A stretch of DNA of 64,000 bases from Rhytidiadelphus loreus. Its lineage: Eukaryota > Streptophyta > Bryopsida > Hypnales > Hylocomiaceae. Positions within the stretch are counted from its first letter, which is position 1. The number at the start of each line of letters is the position of its first letter. The stretch spans positions 82,417,093 through 82,481,092 of the forward strand of contig OX344763.1 of assembly GCA_947034895.1 (NCBI GenBank), read 5' to 3'. Shown piece by piece: positions 50,004-63,400 of this stretch. The notes under the pieces were generated by a model. The model saw only the letters and a list, made by a program, of their open reading frames with translations. It was not told the DNA's origin and did not search any database. The translations under genes and the position numbers were made by a program.

Positions 50004-51866
50004 TCAGCAGTTGCGACGTCGAGCCCCGCGAGGTTGAGGCGAGAGGTTTGCCAGATTCACTTGTGCTTGATTCAGCCGAGCCCGCACTTGCTCAAAAATA
50101 TCTAGGTCGACATGAACGGCTTGCGACTCTCTGTAGAGATGTTCGGTTCCGTGCTCATCATCCTGAGAGAGTAGTGGTGGAAACACGTATTCCAATGAGT
50201 CAATATTGGTATCAGGTACTTGGCAATTGAACCTCGATGAATTTAGAACATTCGTTTACCAACTTAACCGACATCATTGCATATCATGGATGACTTCTTC
50301 CCAAGTGGTTGAAGATTGTTGTGTCCCTTCCAAAGTTTGACATGGATTTGAGAGTGGAGTCCCTTCGATGACAAGGTAGCATTGGACATATTAATCTTTG
50401 TCTATCTCCTAGTAGATGCTATTCGTAGGTAGGGACGAGCGTTTACTACTAACCTGAATGAGTTGTAGTAATAAGGAACCATTCTCGGAGGTTGATAGCT
50501 TGTTGGCATCGTCGAATTCTTCCATGAGAGCTCTGTATGTCACGCTGCAGCCCCCACTTGAGCATGATTAGGACGAAAGAAATTGTGAAGTGAAGAACAT
50601 GATTGCATGGCACAAACCCACTGTACTACTTGTTGCTCCAAATGGGGTCTGACATGATTGACATGGAGTGGTCACCTGAGGTTCTTGCAGTCCTTGCCAT
50701 GGCGGATGTGGACATACTCCTCCATCATGACCCACACATCCCGAATCGCTGCATCAAATAGTGCACCCCATGCCACTTCCATTGTGTTTTGCAACGCACA
50801 CATAACTTGACCTACAGAAAGGAAGCCATCAATGTTGTCCGAAGTGGTATTCACGAGCGCGCCATTTAAAAAATAAATGATTTGAATTGAATGCAGCATA
50901 CAAATGCACGAAGCCCAACATGGTCCATATAGCACTCACCCATCTTGCTGTCTTGGAACAGCCCCTTGGATGTATCACAGTGAGAATAATGGGCAAAGCA
51001 GTACAGTTTGTATCCTTGCCAGAAATCTTGAGCTCTGTTTGGGAAATCATTCCAATTGGAATTCGCAAAGATTGATGTCAGCAGTAATGGTCATTTCCAG
51101 AATACATGGGCAAGCACACGAGCATCAGATTCTACTTTAATTTTGTGAAAATGGCGGGTTTTTGTGAACCATTTCTGAAGACCGCATTTCGAAGTGTCCG
51201 GCTTCCTGAGTGAGTTGTACCGAGTTCAGACCGCGCGGTCTGAACTGTGGAGGTTGCGTCATTGAAATTTTCTACTGTTGGACAGCTTTCTCAAATCTTC
51301 GACAGTTGGCGTGAAGCGACGAAGGGAAGGTCACTATCGTCATGGAATCCCGCAGTCTCGGACTCCAGACCGCGCGGTCTGAAGTCCGTGAGTCCCGTTC
51401 GTGTCAATTTTAGTTTTCGGACTTCTAGGAAGCATGTCATCTCGTTTTCCTAAATCTAGGACTATGGGAGAATCATAAAAGTGACTGACAGGTCCTACAG
51501 CGTCTTGGATTTCCTAAGTCGTGGACTTCGACGAACTTCAGACCGCGCGGTCTGAAGTGTGACAGTCCCGTCCGTGTGAATTGTAACTTTCTTCCATCCA
51601 CTTGTGATCCAGTTTTCCGAAATCTAGGACAGTTGTGGATTTCGGACCACGCGGTCTGATCTGCAGAAACTTGTAGATTTGCGAAACCTCGTTGCTAAAC
51701 CTCGCCAATCGAATGGGATTATCATAATGGCCGTGATGGCTTTCAATGAACACAATGCTCGGAAAGCAACAACTTGAAGTCAGTTCAACGTACCCGAAGT
51801 TTTGATGGTCAAGTATAGTTTTGAGGTTGTGGGAGCACTTGCTGAAACGTGAGTCTGCCATTGAGC
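50004..51866 (-). CDS. Gene E: unrecognised multi-exon gene (3' part resolved)
   Basis: Exons (minus): 51866-51794, 51034-50940, 50811-50676, 50544-50454 and 50162-50004 (TGA stop), GT-AG introns, consistent phase, no internal stop. Key segments: FSKCSHNLKTILDH, DFWQGYKLYCFAHYSHC, WGALFDAAIRDVW, MMEEYVHIRHGKDC, ENGSLLLQLIQ, DDEHGTEHLYRES and a C-terminal IFEQVRARLNQAQ helix. A diverged copy with matching exon lengths lies at 9982-10997 inside a DNA transposon. Upstream exons are uncertain; candidates are 52654-52540 and a segment near 51.9-52.0 kb. The family is unknown to me. Cys/His positions could bind metal. It is divergent from gene D, with palindromes between them, so a shared promoter region or a two-gene transposon is possible. 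Confidence 0.6.
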
Positions 51867-52740
51867 CTCGTCGAATGTGCACCTACCCCCAAATCCAAGA
51901 AACTTGTATACTTTAGTTGTGCAATTTGGAGCAAAGGGAGGTACCTTTTGAATCCCACTTCGGAAATGACAAGCATTGCAAGTCAGTAGGGAGCGGAGCC
52001 GTGATCCATTGACATCTACAAAGTTCAAAGTTCAAAGTTTAACGAAATTGACCATACAGTCACGTAGTTACTAAGCGGCGAGTGAAACATGAAGTGTATT
52101 ATTTATTTCCTACAATAGGCTCCATGAAAGCGCGTACTAGGAGAAAGCATTCTCTCTTTGCGCAGTCTGTGACTCCTATAATTCCTAAACCGAAAACATG
52201 TTCTTTATGACATCGTGCAGTGGATGGAAATAGAACTCTTGAGACTTGCATGCATTTGCGTGTCATCTTGACTGAAATCAATCCATTGACAATGTCCATT
52301 TCTTGAGTTGATCGGTTTTGACTAGCGCAATCCCAAGAAAGCAAGAATGGAAACAATTGAAATATGTTTTACCTTGTGAAGAGTGTCGCGAAACTGCCCT
52401 CCTCTTCCGCGTTTGGATGTTCGCCTTCTTTCCACCGTCCCCCGTGCTTGAGTTTGTGCCGCCTTCTTCCCACCCGGCCGTCCACCTCCCTTGTGTCGAT
52501 GTTGCGAAATGCAGCGCAAGTTGAAATGAACACCGCTACCTTGTTGCGCCCAACTACTTTGGACGCCGCCTTGAAGTTTGCCCGAGAATCCCAGGTGAAG
52601 TATCCTCGAAGGTACAAGGCTTGCATCCGTTTACAAATTTCTATGACTGGATTCCTGTGAAGACGTCCAGTCCCTGTCGTGCAGGAATTTCTCAAGTTCT
52701 GCCGTTTTCACAGTTCAGACCGCGCGGTCTGAACTGTGAA
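51225..52740. repeat. C-type palindromes in and 5' of gene E
   Basis: Sites at about 51225-51244, 51365-51384, 51537-51556, 51641-51660 (one mismatch) and 52713-52732. The last is the centre of a perfect 34-bp palindrome at 52707-52740, whose arms extend through TTCACAG on the left and CTGTGAA on the right. The first four lie in the long intron between exons 51794 and 51034. Confidence 0.85.
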
Positions 52741-54285
52741 TGTTCACTTTCTGGTTTTGTGAGCATGTTTTTGGGAAATGACTTTCGTGACTGAGTTCTG
52801 AATGCAGTTGTTCCAATATCCCAGTGGACATTGTTCGAATCGGTCGTTGAACCAGGTCCCCGTTGGGGTTCACATAGTTCAAATCCAATTTAGAACAAGT
52901 CTATGCATGGTCGGGTTCAATTCTCCCTTTAATTGTGATCCTTCTTTAATTTTTCGTGCCCAATCCAGTTTTGAATGCCTCGGAAATGAAGCAAATCGGA
53001 ATAGGATTATTCTATTTTTTCCCCCTCTTCCCTCCATTCGACAATTCAGAACTAATACTCCCAAACTGAAATTGAAATTAGAGTATAAAGTGTGGTCACA
53101 ATATATATGATGTATATGTCAATGTTTGCGCACATGTTTATTTTTTCATAATGTGAACTTTGTTCTTCTTGTGTTATTTGATTTGCTTATCACCAAGTGA
53201 CATCTTTTTTTATCATTCGGAAATTCCGAATTCTACGTCATCACCTACCTGCAGCATACTTAGGTGGAAAAAGGTACACAACGAACGGGCTTCCAAGTGG
53301 GCCCCACGGGCTTTTATGTGCTGGCCGCCGAGCGCATTAAATGAAGGAAGTCTAGCACTCTAGGTCGCCAGCTCCATCGCTACATGTCTTCCTCCCGTCG
53401 TCGTTCTCGCGTGAGCTCCGTAGACACGCGTTTGGGGCGAATTTTGGATCGCTGCGCTGCCGCTCGTGAGTCGCTGCGTTGCCGCTCGTCGGCGCCTTGA
53501 GTCGGAAGATCACGTCGGACCGCCTCCCTTTCAGGTACAAAGACGTCTCCGTGTTTGATTTCGCTTCCTAGTCGGAGAATGTAGGGTTCGTTCCTTTGCA
53601 TAGTGTGACTTGCGTGGTCGGAATGGAAGGCTCGGCCTCATCGAATCCTACTGATTTCGGATGAGATGGATGCAAAGGTGTTTTCCGAATTCAAATCAAG
53701 TACTTGCAATTTCATGGATGTTTGATCTGCTGTCAATGCCAAATGAATGCTCGATTTCATTCCATTCAATGTTATATTGTCCATTGCAAATGTAAGTCAT
53801 TCTCCGCGTGCATGCATTTAATTTGTGGCTTACCTCATTCAGTTTTGGGTGTACCCCGATTTCAAGAATTGTGATCGGTTGTTCAATTATGCTCACTGGG
53901 TCCATTTTGCGAGAATGGCGGCAAGCTTGTCATTTATCCGGAATGTAGTGTTATTTTCTCGCGAATTCAGTGCCATTTTAATGGAATGTGGTGCCATTAC
54001 ATTGGAATACCGGCATTGCAACTAGGAATACCATTCTGGATTTCTAGAATATCAATTGTGTTTGGCTGTCATTGTTATATTATCCACTCTTCCCCTGTGG
54101 AATTGCCTTTCGATTGGTTGGCATTCTGGACAACAGTTCATCGTCATTTGTGTTACCTCCCTGACTGCACATTAGTTACCTAGATGCTCCGTTTTATTAG
54201 GTACGTCTGTACACCGACTTATTCACGTTGCACGGTGTGAACACATTGAGGTTAGAAGTCACCTTACGAGTGAGGCCTTCTTGTT
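52741..54285. other. No coding gene seen; possible untranslated exon of gene D
   Basis: AT-rich except for a GC-rich block at about 53370-53535 ending in a good donor (CCCTTTCAG/GTACAAAG). It is exon-like but carries no convincing frame, so it may be a 5' untranslated exon of gene D. The rest has no supported feature. Confidence 0.35.
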
Positions 54286-55075
54286 TTTGACCGCGCGGTC
54301 TGAAACGTTTTGAGACGGAGGATTTGATATCCGGATACTTCACCCCCCACTCATTCCAGACCGCACGGTCTGAAATGTTTTTCGACCGTATTCAGAGATC
54401 CGACAACGGAGAGTCCATTTTGGAGATCCATCGGATTTCACATTTCAGACCGCGCGGTCTGAAATGTTTGATACCTCACCTCGTGTTCCAACATCGGATT
54501 TTCATTTATGTCCAAGCGATGACAACTGTTTCCTGCTCGTACAGCATTTGTCGAAATTCTGGATTCTCATTCCAGACCTTGCGCTCTGAAATGCTCCATG
54601 TTACCTCTACTTGGAAGGACTGGATCCGAGTAGTTCGGACAACAGTTCAGACCGCGCGGTCTAAAATGTTCCGAGCAAGTTACTGCTCCGGGAGGTTCCG
54701 CTCATCGGATTCCGAAACATGCATGGTTTTATTTCTATGAATCCACAGACCTCTCGAATTAGACCGCGCGGTCTAAACGAACGACACGTTCACTGCCAAA
54801 GATATCGTCCTATGCAAGTATGGAGGCTGGCAGTGAGTTCGACGCCGTCGAATTCTGACTAGTACCGGTTGCCGTAGGTTCATCTCCTGCTCTAGTGGTC
54901 TTCCCATGGCTCCTCACGAACAGACCGCGCGGTCTGATCCTGGAGAGCACTTGGCAATTAGGAATGACATTTTCAAGACAAAGGTTGCAGTCCGTCGGAT
55001 GAGTATCATGTCATGCATGCACACGGGATGTCTGAATGATTTGCATATCCTGTCTTCCAGACCGCGCGGTCGGAT
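54286..55075. repeat. C-type palindrome cluster 5' of gene D
   Basis: Sites at about 54286, 54355, 54443 (arms extend to CATTTCAG...CTGAAATG), 54571 (degenerate), 54645, 54758, 54920 and 55056. The last is 114 bp before the proposed ATG of gene D. Spacing is irregular, unlike the array upstream of locus C. Confidence 0.85.
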
Positions 55076-55188
55076 CGAATTCGTCGGGGAAGCATTTACC
55101 ACTTCCTACGACAACTTACGGAGCTCCCGTGCGGGCCCTCCGTGGAGTGGGAGACTTCGTTTCCGGAAACAACTTCCGAGGGGCCAGT

Positions 55189-58100
55189 ATGGCTTCTGGC
55201 AGCGAATCCGACGGCGACGAGGTACCCCACTTACTCATCGACCCTGCGTCACCTCTCGGCATTCTGCTCCGCGTCCCAAGTTGATTCTTGACCGCGGCAT
55301 GCGCAGGGGTTCCAAGAATGTGAAGAGGAAGACGTCGACTTGGAGGCACCTGCCCAGGCAGATGTGGACGCCACTCCCATTCCGGATTGTGAGGGCATTG
55401 GTCGGGACGCATGGTCTAGCAAAGCATTGCTCGCGAGGCACGCCGACGGCACCGATTTCGCGGAAGTCATCATCATCAATGCCAATCCAAACGCATGCAT
55501 TGATGGTAACAGCAGGCTGGGCGTGGATGACGTCGGCATTGTTGTGCTCGAGGTCCTCAATGGGGACCACAGCGTCAACGACATGTGCTTGCGATGGCCT
55601 ATGTGACGCGTCTTTTATCACGGTGAACACGGGTATGTCAGTGTTTATGATCACGCTCGCAAACGACGGGCTATCGAGGAAGAACTGCAAGGAAACCGGA
55701 AGAGAACGGGCGGACGACAATATCGCTATGACAGGAGAACTCGAGCTGCCGCAACATTGAACAAAAGGACCAAGATGCTATCACATGAGTCCATCGCCGA
55801 GGTCTACGCGCAACTTTGTTGCGACAAGGAATGCACTCGCAAATTCTCTCCTTCCACCATTCGCGCGCTGCGGACAGAAATGCACATGCAGTCATTTCAA
55901 ATCAGGAGCACCCGGAATTTGGACGTACACAGGGCGCTGCACAAAGCATGGGGAAGCGGAAGGAGGAAAATGGTCACCGTAGAAGGCATAGACATCTGTC
56001 CGCATGCCTGGAGGGTTGTGCACAACATTACTCGCCGCACGTTCGAGAGGTACAAAGCCAAGGCCAAGGTCGGCGTCAGAGGCGCTCCGCACGGAAACCA
56101 CCACCATACAAAGGCTAGGGATGCAACTGTACAAGCCATCGAGACTTTGCGCTCATTATTGGAGGCAAGGGCCGACCACATGCCCCATTTGTCTCACACC
56201 TTGCGCACGGGCGAGAAAGTGGGCGTCAAAGTGCTCCCCGCCGGAACCGAATGGGGGCAATTGTTGGTCACTGTGAACGAGGTAAGCTTCCCACGTACCT
56301 ACAACATCACTTGAGATTCAGAGAATGAGGCACTGGCTCCACTGCGCATTACTCATGACAATGATCCAAAGTCCTTGTCCATTGTGATGATTCATCCAAC
56401 AACCATGTGCTTGGCACTGTTTGCAGGCCAACTCCGGACTCGGGTTGTCCGCCCTTTCGCAATCTTGTTTCAGTAAGATCCGGACAAAACATTTTTCCGA
56501 GTACGTCATCAAGGGAAGAGGAGATTCCTTTGCAAGATGTAGCATTTGCGACACCTTGAAGCAATTACGTGCTTCTTTTGCACCTGGGTGCGAGGACTAC
56601 AAACGAATCCAGAAGCGTTTCGAGAAGCACTTGTTTCTGTAGGAGGCCTGTCGGCATGCCTACTACCGGAGTAGATGGTTGTCCAAATTGCAACCCATGC
56701 AATTGTTATCCATCATGCACGACAAGATGGACCATTCAAAAACAGCGTGTCCCGCATTGGCGAGAAAAACGAAGGCACTCGATGGACTCATGAAGTTGCC
56801 CATGAAAGTGACGGGAATCTTTGCACACGGGCACGGGGATGGCAAATATGCACATTACAATTTGGACGTGTTTCGGAGCGACAGCAACTTCACCGTGGGA
56901 TCCATCGCCAAGCTGTTGCGAGATTTGGAAGCCCCTCCCATTAAGTCTTCTCGATCTTTGTTTGCTGGAGGCGGCAGCACAGAGTTGTATCGAGCATTGT
57001 TGTCGGGTAGTGAGATTTGTGTGGCTTCTTTGGGAGAGGTTCCTCCACAACCCATCGAAGCCCAACCATTGCCCCCGGTGCTCCACGTTCAAATGGACAA
57101 CTCGTGGAGGGAAAACAAGAACCGGTACGTCTTTTGTTTTTGGTCGCTCTTGGTGGCAAGGCGGATCGTGAAAGAGGTGATCGTATCCTTCATGATCGTG
57201 GGACACACGCACGACGACATGGATGCATCGTTCGGGCGTTGGAGCATGCAACTCCGCGAAAAGGACCATCCCACTTTACCGTTGTTGATGCAGTCGTACA
57301 TGGAAATGGAACAAGGCCCCTTCATTCCCCACCTGGTCGAAGAAGTTCCGGATTTCAAGGCTTACGTGAAACCTTACATCGGGATGCAGAAGCAACAATT
57401 AGTGGGCCATTCGCACGGCCGGCAATACAAGTTCTTCATGGACGACAACGGTTGGCCGATCATACAATACAAACTGGCGTGTACAGACATTCCTTGGTTG
57501 CCGGAAGCGGGCTTGAGGTTATGGAAGGAAGATGCTGAGCACAAGCCTCTGCTTCCGCAAGGCGATCCCCTCCGCGTGTCTCCCAAGAAAATGACGAGCG
57601 AAGCTGAGATCGTGCGCGGACTGAATGGATACATCCAACACTGGACGGACGTATGCAGAGATGGGACGGCGGAGTATAAGGCGCGCATGTCCTATTTGGT
57701 CGCGTATTGGAGCGGCGTTAGAAATGCGCTGCGTGACGGAGCGGAAGAAGACCCTCGCGACTCTGATGAGTTGCAGCAGGGGTTTTGGCCTCAGACTCGA
57801 CAACCTGGGGATTTCACGACGGACTTCATGCAAGACAGCCGGACGCGGGAGGAGCACGAGGCGGAAGACCCTTACATCGGCACTCTGGAGGGGAGGCCCC
57901 CGCCAGCGTACAACGTGGCCACTAATCTACACGAAGGCTTCTACGTGTTTGTGAGGCCGGGCTTGGATTGCGAGGATCCGGTGTGGCTTGGTAGGGCCGT
58001 GGAGAATCCTCAATTCGATCCCGCAGGAGTCCACTTCCGTGAAGTTTTGGTGCAATGGTACATCCCGTGCGGCACCTCGAAGGACACCGCGCGGTTGTAC

Positions 58101-58298
58101 GCCGGGTGGGACACGAAGTCCAGTTTCAGATGGAAGATTGACCGTAGGGCGAGCCAGGCGGACTACGTATCCACGGACAGTATTATGGCCTCGTGGAAAC
58201 CGAAGAAGAATGACGGGAAGAGCTTCATTGCGCCGCGTCAACAAGTGCAATTTGCGGTGGACAATTTGCGTCGCATTGCAGAGGAAGAGGTACACTAA
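55189..58298 (+). pseudogene. Gene D: DUF7869-like protein, probable transposase, two internal stops
   Basis: Exons 55189-55221, 55307-56281 and 56427-58298, all phase 0, 960 codons including the final TAA. Start: ATG of MASGSESDGDE, the only short exon that joins the acidic N-terminus in frame. N-terminal part: LCCDKECTRKF, then RRTFERYKAKAK and ADHMPHLSHTL. Core: MHDKMDHSKTAC near residue 435, HGHGDGKYAHYN, VQMDNSWRENKNRY near 558 and VGHTHDDMDASFGRW near 595, followed by a C-terminal domain with VWLGRAVENPQF. From memory this is the DUF7869 family; its spaced Asp residues suggest an RNase H-fold (DDE/D) transposase, but that is inference. TGA 55604 (from CGA) and TAG 56640 (from CAG) break the frame. 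The last exon is otherwise open for 552 codons. Confidence 0.7.
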
Positions 58299-60419
58299 CT
58301 TTTGAAGAATAATTATGATGGGCTTTGCTGGAGAGGGATGTTGGAAGCTGTATCTTCGATGCACGCTCAGCTACCATGCGTTTTGGCCGAGTGACGGCGT
58401 TTGACATATAATGTAGCCAACGGTGAGCGGTCAATGGCAATCCATGTAGTTTTGGACTGGTGCTTGAGATTGCATTGTTGAGGTCCTTGGTAGACTCTAG
58501 GAAGTGTGGCGTGCATGCTGGCCGATTTTTGTAACGACCATTTTCTTCGAGGAGAAATAATATTAAATGATGCGTTTCGTTTTGGGGGGGGCTCGTCCAT
58601 TTGAAGGAGTTCTATTTTGAGTTCTCTTTGTGCAATATTTGTTGATCCCGCGTTCATGAATGATCACACCGAATTGTCCATCGTGGGTTCCTGACCCCTA
58701 CCCCTGATGCCCCCCCCTTCCATTTGAGGAGGCGACGATAGAAAGCCTGCGGTTCCAAAGATTCCAGGAATATTCTACCATCTCCCCGTTCATTTTGCCC
58801 GCCTTTTGTGAACTAGATTTGTGCCCATTGTCTGTCCTTCCTCTCCTAGTACGCAGAAATGCATCTTCTCGTGCCGTGGGGTCACTTTGTCGCCCCCCAC
58901 CATCACATCCAACTGGCTACGTAGCACACATCCTAAACCACCTTTCCGGACCTTCATGTACAAATGGCATTCGGAATACCGCCATTTTAACGAAATTCTC
59001 CATATGGTCAAGATGCAACCGTGGTCATCAAAGTCCGCAAACACATGTCTCAGAGAGATTTCTATACTCCCTACAACACAGTGTCAGGATATCTCCATCA
59101 GAATCAATCCCTGATGTGACCTCTGGAAACTCAATGTCACAAGTGCAATACTCTAGGATCTCTACATCATTGGACCCTAAGGATGTGCAACATGATCGTG
59201 GCGGTGGCATACGACCCTCCCTCCACATCTCATCTATCCCGCGGTCTAAAGTCGTATTATATTATCTAGAGATTGCGGTAGCGGATTTACAGGAGCGTCA
59301 GCGACTATGTCTTCAGAATCATCCTCAGGAAGGTCTTGCTCAGGAACAGGAACTGCAGGGACATCCATCATAACATCCCCTTGAACCTGCGCTCAATGCA
59401 ATACACTATACTAGTTAGATATGAAACACTGAAGATATAAATCCATATACAACTTCAGGCATTTGCCGCTCCAAACGTGACAATGAACATTCTTGGTTGT
59501 TGAATAAATAACAACATAATATCCCCATCTAGATGATGATTACAAAACTCATTCGAATGACGTGGTCACCTCCCCCTCGGAAGCCCGCTCTGGTGCCACC
59601 CGCTTTGAGCACTTACAGATTCCAATTACGATATTTTATTTTCTCACTATTTGCGATTATGAAATATAGATTTCGGAATTTACATACATAGTCGACTCTC
59701 ACATGTCATGGACATGAGTAGCATGCAATTATATATCTCACTAGAGTGATGAATGAGGTTCATATATAGAATATTCAGTTATTGTTGAGCTGGCATAATG
59801 AAACCATACATCTGCTTCACCAATAAATCTTAGTGATTAAATAATTGTATTTGACATTAATCAATATTAACGTTAATTTATAAATGTATACATATATCGT
59901 ACTACTCTACATTGATACCTAACATGCCAATATATCATGTGCATTCAATTTCTTCACTATCGAGATATCTACAGTCATGATGTAGTATAGCAACCATTTT
60001 CCTAAAGCTCTGACAATTGGTTTAGGATAATAATGCGTGCTAATTATATCATTGTCAGTGTTAATATCGTGATCATGAATAGTGTCTAAAATAAAATACG
60101 TGGATCCCACCTTTTGCTTACTCTCGATATCACAACTTTGCGTCACTCCTGGGTCTTTCAATTTCATTTGGGGCCTGGACTAGTTTGGGTTTGTTTTTTT
60201 GCGATGTGGCACATCACATTTCTTAGCTGCATACCGCACTATAACCTTCTCTTCGCATAGTAGGAAATGTAGTTTCTTCATTTGACTCGGAATTCATATC
60301 ATCCATGATCGTTGCTTTTGTTAAAATGGTATTGCAGTTGTTTTCATTACATCCTTAGTAACTCATTTGCTGAGGACTTCGTGCCTCTCGCCATTCTTGG
60401 ATATTAGAGCTCAGTCGAA
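58299..60419. other. No gene seen between gene D and the MULE-like gene
   Basis: Holds the second copy of the 26-bp inverted sequence (58973-58998). A minus-strand acidic stretch near 59370-59270 (VPEQDLPEDDSED) is open for about 45 codons but has no support. From 59.4 to 60.3 kb the sequence is AT-rich and featureless. Confidence 0.45.
58973..58998 (-). repeat. Second copy of the 26-bp inverted sequence
   Basis: Exact reverse complement of 26805-26830. Similarity extends a few bases outward (CATAT next to the GAATTTCG side) but not inward. The pair brackets 32.2 kb that contains every C-type palindrome, locus C, gene E and gene D. Confidence 0.8.
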
Positions 60420-63400
60420 ATGTCGGAATTTTCGGAGATGGTTCTCGTGAGAGCGACCGGTGATAGTGTTCCTATTTTATTTCCTGTTGGTGTAGATGGC
60501 GTTGCAGTTATATCCTCAATTAGATTAAGTACTCGATTTCATTTTCAGTTGAACTCTTTGCATGTCGATGAAGAGATATACAACAAAGACTCCGGTATTC
60601 TAATCCACACAATTGGTAAACTACCTGTTGTGGATGGCGAGGATAGATCATGGCATTTGAAGGTTGGAATGTACAAGGCATATGGTATTGCTGGTTTTGA
60701 ACGACCGGAGTCGGTTGATTTAGTTTGTGGCCGGCGTGCTTCTTCTTGGACTAATCAAACCCCCCCTCTGAAGAATGTCAAGGTGGAGTGTAATGCATTG
60801 ACAATCACTCTTCTTAGTGACGATTCTGACACAAACTCCCCGAATCAGACGATTGACCGTTCCATCCCTTCAAGTTCCAGTGTGCCTCGGATGTCTACCA
60901 CACCACATGACATTGATACTGACATATCTGGATCAGTCTCAGGATCTGTAACATCAGTTATTGGGTGTTTGAAAGCTCTTTGTGGTCGAAAGGGTTGTAG
61001 AAATGCTTTGTTTAAAATTGATTACGACAAGATTGTGATAGAGAGAGTGTCAGTTCTTCCTCCTATTTTCAATGGTGATGTCATTTTTGAATTACCAAAA
61101 CTAGAATCTGGAGGTACTCCTTCAAATGCGAGACAGATGGTTGGGATGGACAAGCGGTATGATGGACATGTGTGGTCGAAAACTGTAACGACCAATATTA
61201 CAAATTCTCATGGTCTATCGTTTCGAACCTCAGTTTGTGTTGGGCATCTGAGATGCATGAACAATAATTGCGAGTACCTTAGCCGTGTACATAGAACAAA
61301 TTCATTGAACGAACTGGAATGGGATGGGCTGACCCCGTGCCCACTAGATGTTGGTGCAGAGCATCCCCTAGGCTCAACAATTGTTTGCAAAATATGCAGG
61401 CTACCGCCGAGTTGTATTTCTCGTTGTGGGGCCAGGGTGTATTACGTCATCGGAAACCCAAATGTCACTCGCGCATTCATTCATCTTGGCAATCACCAGC
61501 ATCCTGTCAAAGATGGTGACCTCCGTGACATGAAGGAGCGAACTCGTCATCTCATTGGAGAGCAGATGGAGAGAACTCCTTCTGGGAAAAACTCAGCAAT
61601 CATTTTGGAGGCCACGAAAGACCTTTTGGGAGAACTCCTCCTTTGTCCGGATGGTGAAGTGTCGAAGAGCATGGACTTTGTTGAGCTCGTACCGGTATTG
61701 GACAAATGCAAGTATTTTAGTTCTCCTAGCATTAGAAACGAGGTAAGCTCATTCAAGCACTTCAGAAGGTTTGGTGTGATGGATAGCATAACAAAGTTGA
61801 GGGGAGCAAGTACTTGGGCATTCATTCAAGAAAGTAAATTTCCAGGACAAGGGTCAGAGCTTGACAAAGTCTTTGTATTCAAGATGTCAGAGGTCGGTCC
61901 AGGAAGTGGAGTAGACTTGGTGAAGTGTATGCAATCCGGCGGTGACCTGCAAAATGCGTGGATCATGTTCGATCATGTCAAGCGGGTCACAGGATGGACC
62001 ACTATGGCATGCCACGTTTATGATAGTTTGTATTGTCGCGTGATGACCATTGCCATGTGCGATATGCAATCTGAAGATTGTGCTACCCAAATCTTGTTTT
62101 GGAGGAATTTGAACAACGTCGTTGAGCGGCATGGTATGCGACAGATTCAATTCAAGGGATTTATGGCTGATAGTGCTCAAGCAAATTGGAATGCGGTGAG
62201 GACGGTATACGGTTCTAGTGACATTGGTATACCCATGGAGAATAGAGAACGGACCTGCCTTTTTCATTGGACGCAATCCATGGAAAAGCATACTAAATCT
62301 GATATACGTGGTGACTTACAAGATCAACACAGACTACTATGCAAACAGTACAAGAATGCACTTTCATCAACACAATCAGAGGAACGCTACCTTGCGATTA
62401 AGGCTTGGTGGCTATCATCAGGGGCCACAACAGAAGAAGGACTACATAGTTTGGAGTTATGGCTCTCCTTCTGGCATTTTCGTTATCGGCAATGGGGCGG
62501 ATTTATGCAACTAGTAAGTTATTTTTTCTTACATGTATGCATTTTGATGTCTTGTGACAATGTGATGTTCATAGTTTGCTGTTTTACATTGTACTGCCTA
62601 CTTCGACAATTGGGAAATGTTCTGTCCATTATTCAACTGGATAAGGCATGAACGAACATGTCACTCTAACTATCACAACAATCATCTCAATGTTGTGGTG
62701 CACCATGTCAACCTTATATGGATTCCAATTTAGTAATTTCTTGTCACTAATGCAATTTGAGTGTTACAAAAGTGTATGTATTTATCCCTTGAGAGACCCC
62801 TCTTGGAAGTCTTTCACTCCTGTACACAACGACATAATTTTCCAAAAATCACTGTTACTTCATTTGTTGTCCAATTCCCTTCTGTTGCTTTTATGCATCA
62901 TATCCCCTATGTATCATCGATGTCGTAAGATGAGTCAGTTATGCATGCATTGAAATGGTTGCTATGTAGTCTATTTTCACTGATTCCACAAGTGATTGAT
63001 ATATTCAGGATTTAACAGACTCTGAGAAGGCAGAAATGCCTTCATGCAACCTAGCGGAGACTGTGCACAACAAGTGGCTTCAAGAATCAAGAAATTGTAG
63101 AAGCGACTTATACATCGCTACAATTGATGATTTCGTTAGGGCCTTCATGCAGATGATAAGGTTTTACCAATACCTCAAAGGCAATGGAGTTGGCAAGGGC
63201 CCCGGCAAAGAAGAATTGCGGCTCCGAGTGGCGCAACGTTCAGCTGAACATAGTGGAAATCCGAAGGTGCTCACAAATGCTCTTTCAAGCCTTCCGGATG
63301 TCTCTAAATTCTTCAATAGGGAGCCTCATCTTGAGGGTGAAGAAGTATTTGGATCACATAAGAGAAAGGCAGACCATCCTTTGGGTTGCGAATATGATTC

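Noticed and set aside
54906..55760. 284-codon plus-strand open frame
   Set aside because: It runs out of phase across palindromes and the first exons of gene D; the phase-consistent exons of gene D explain the region better.
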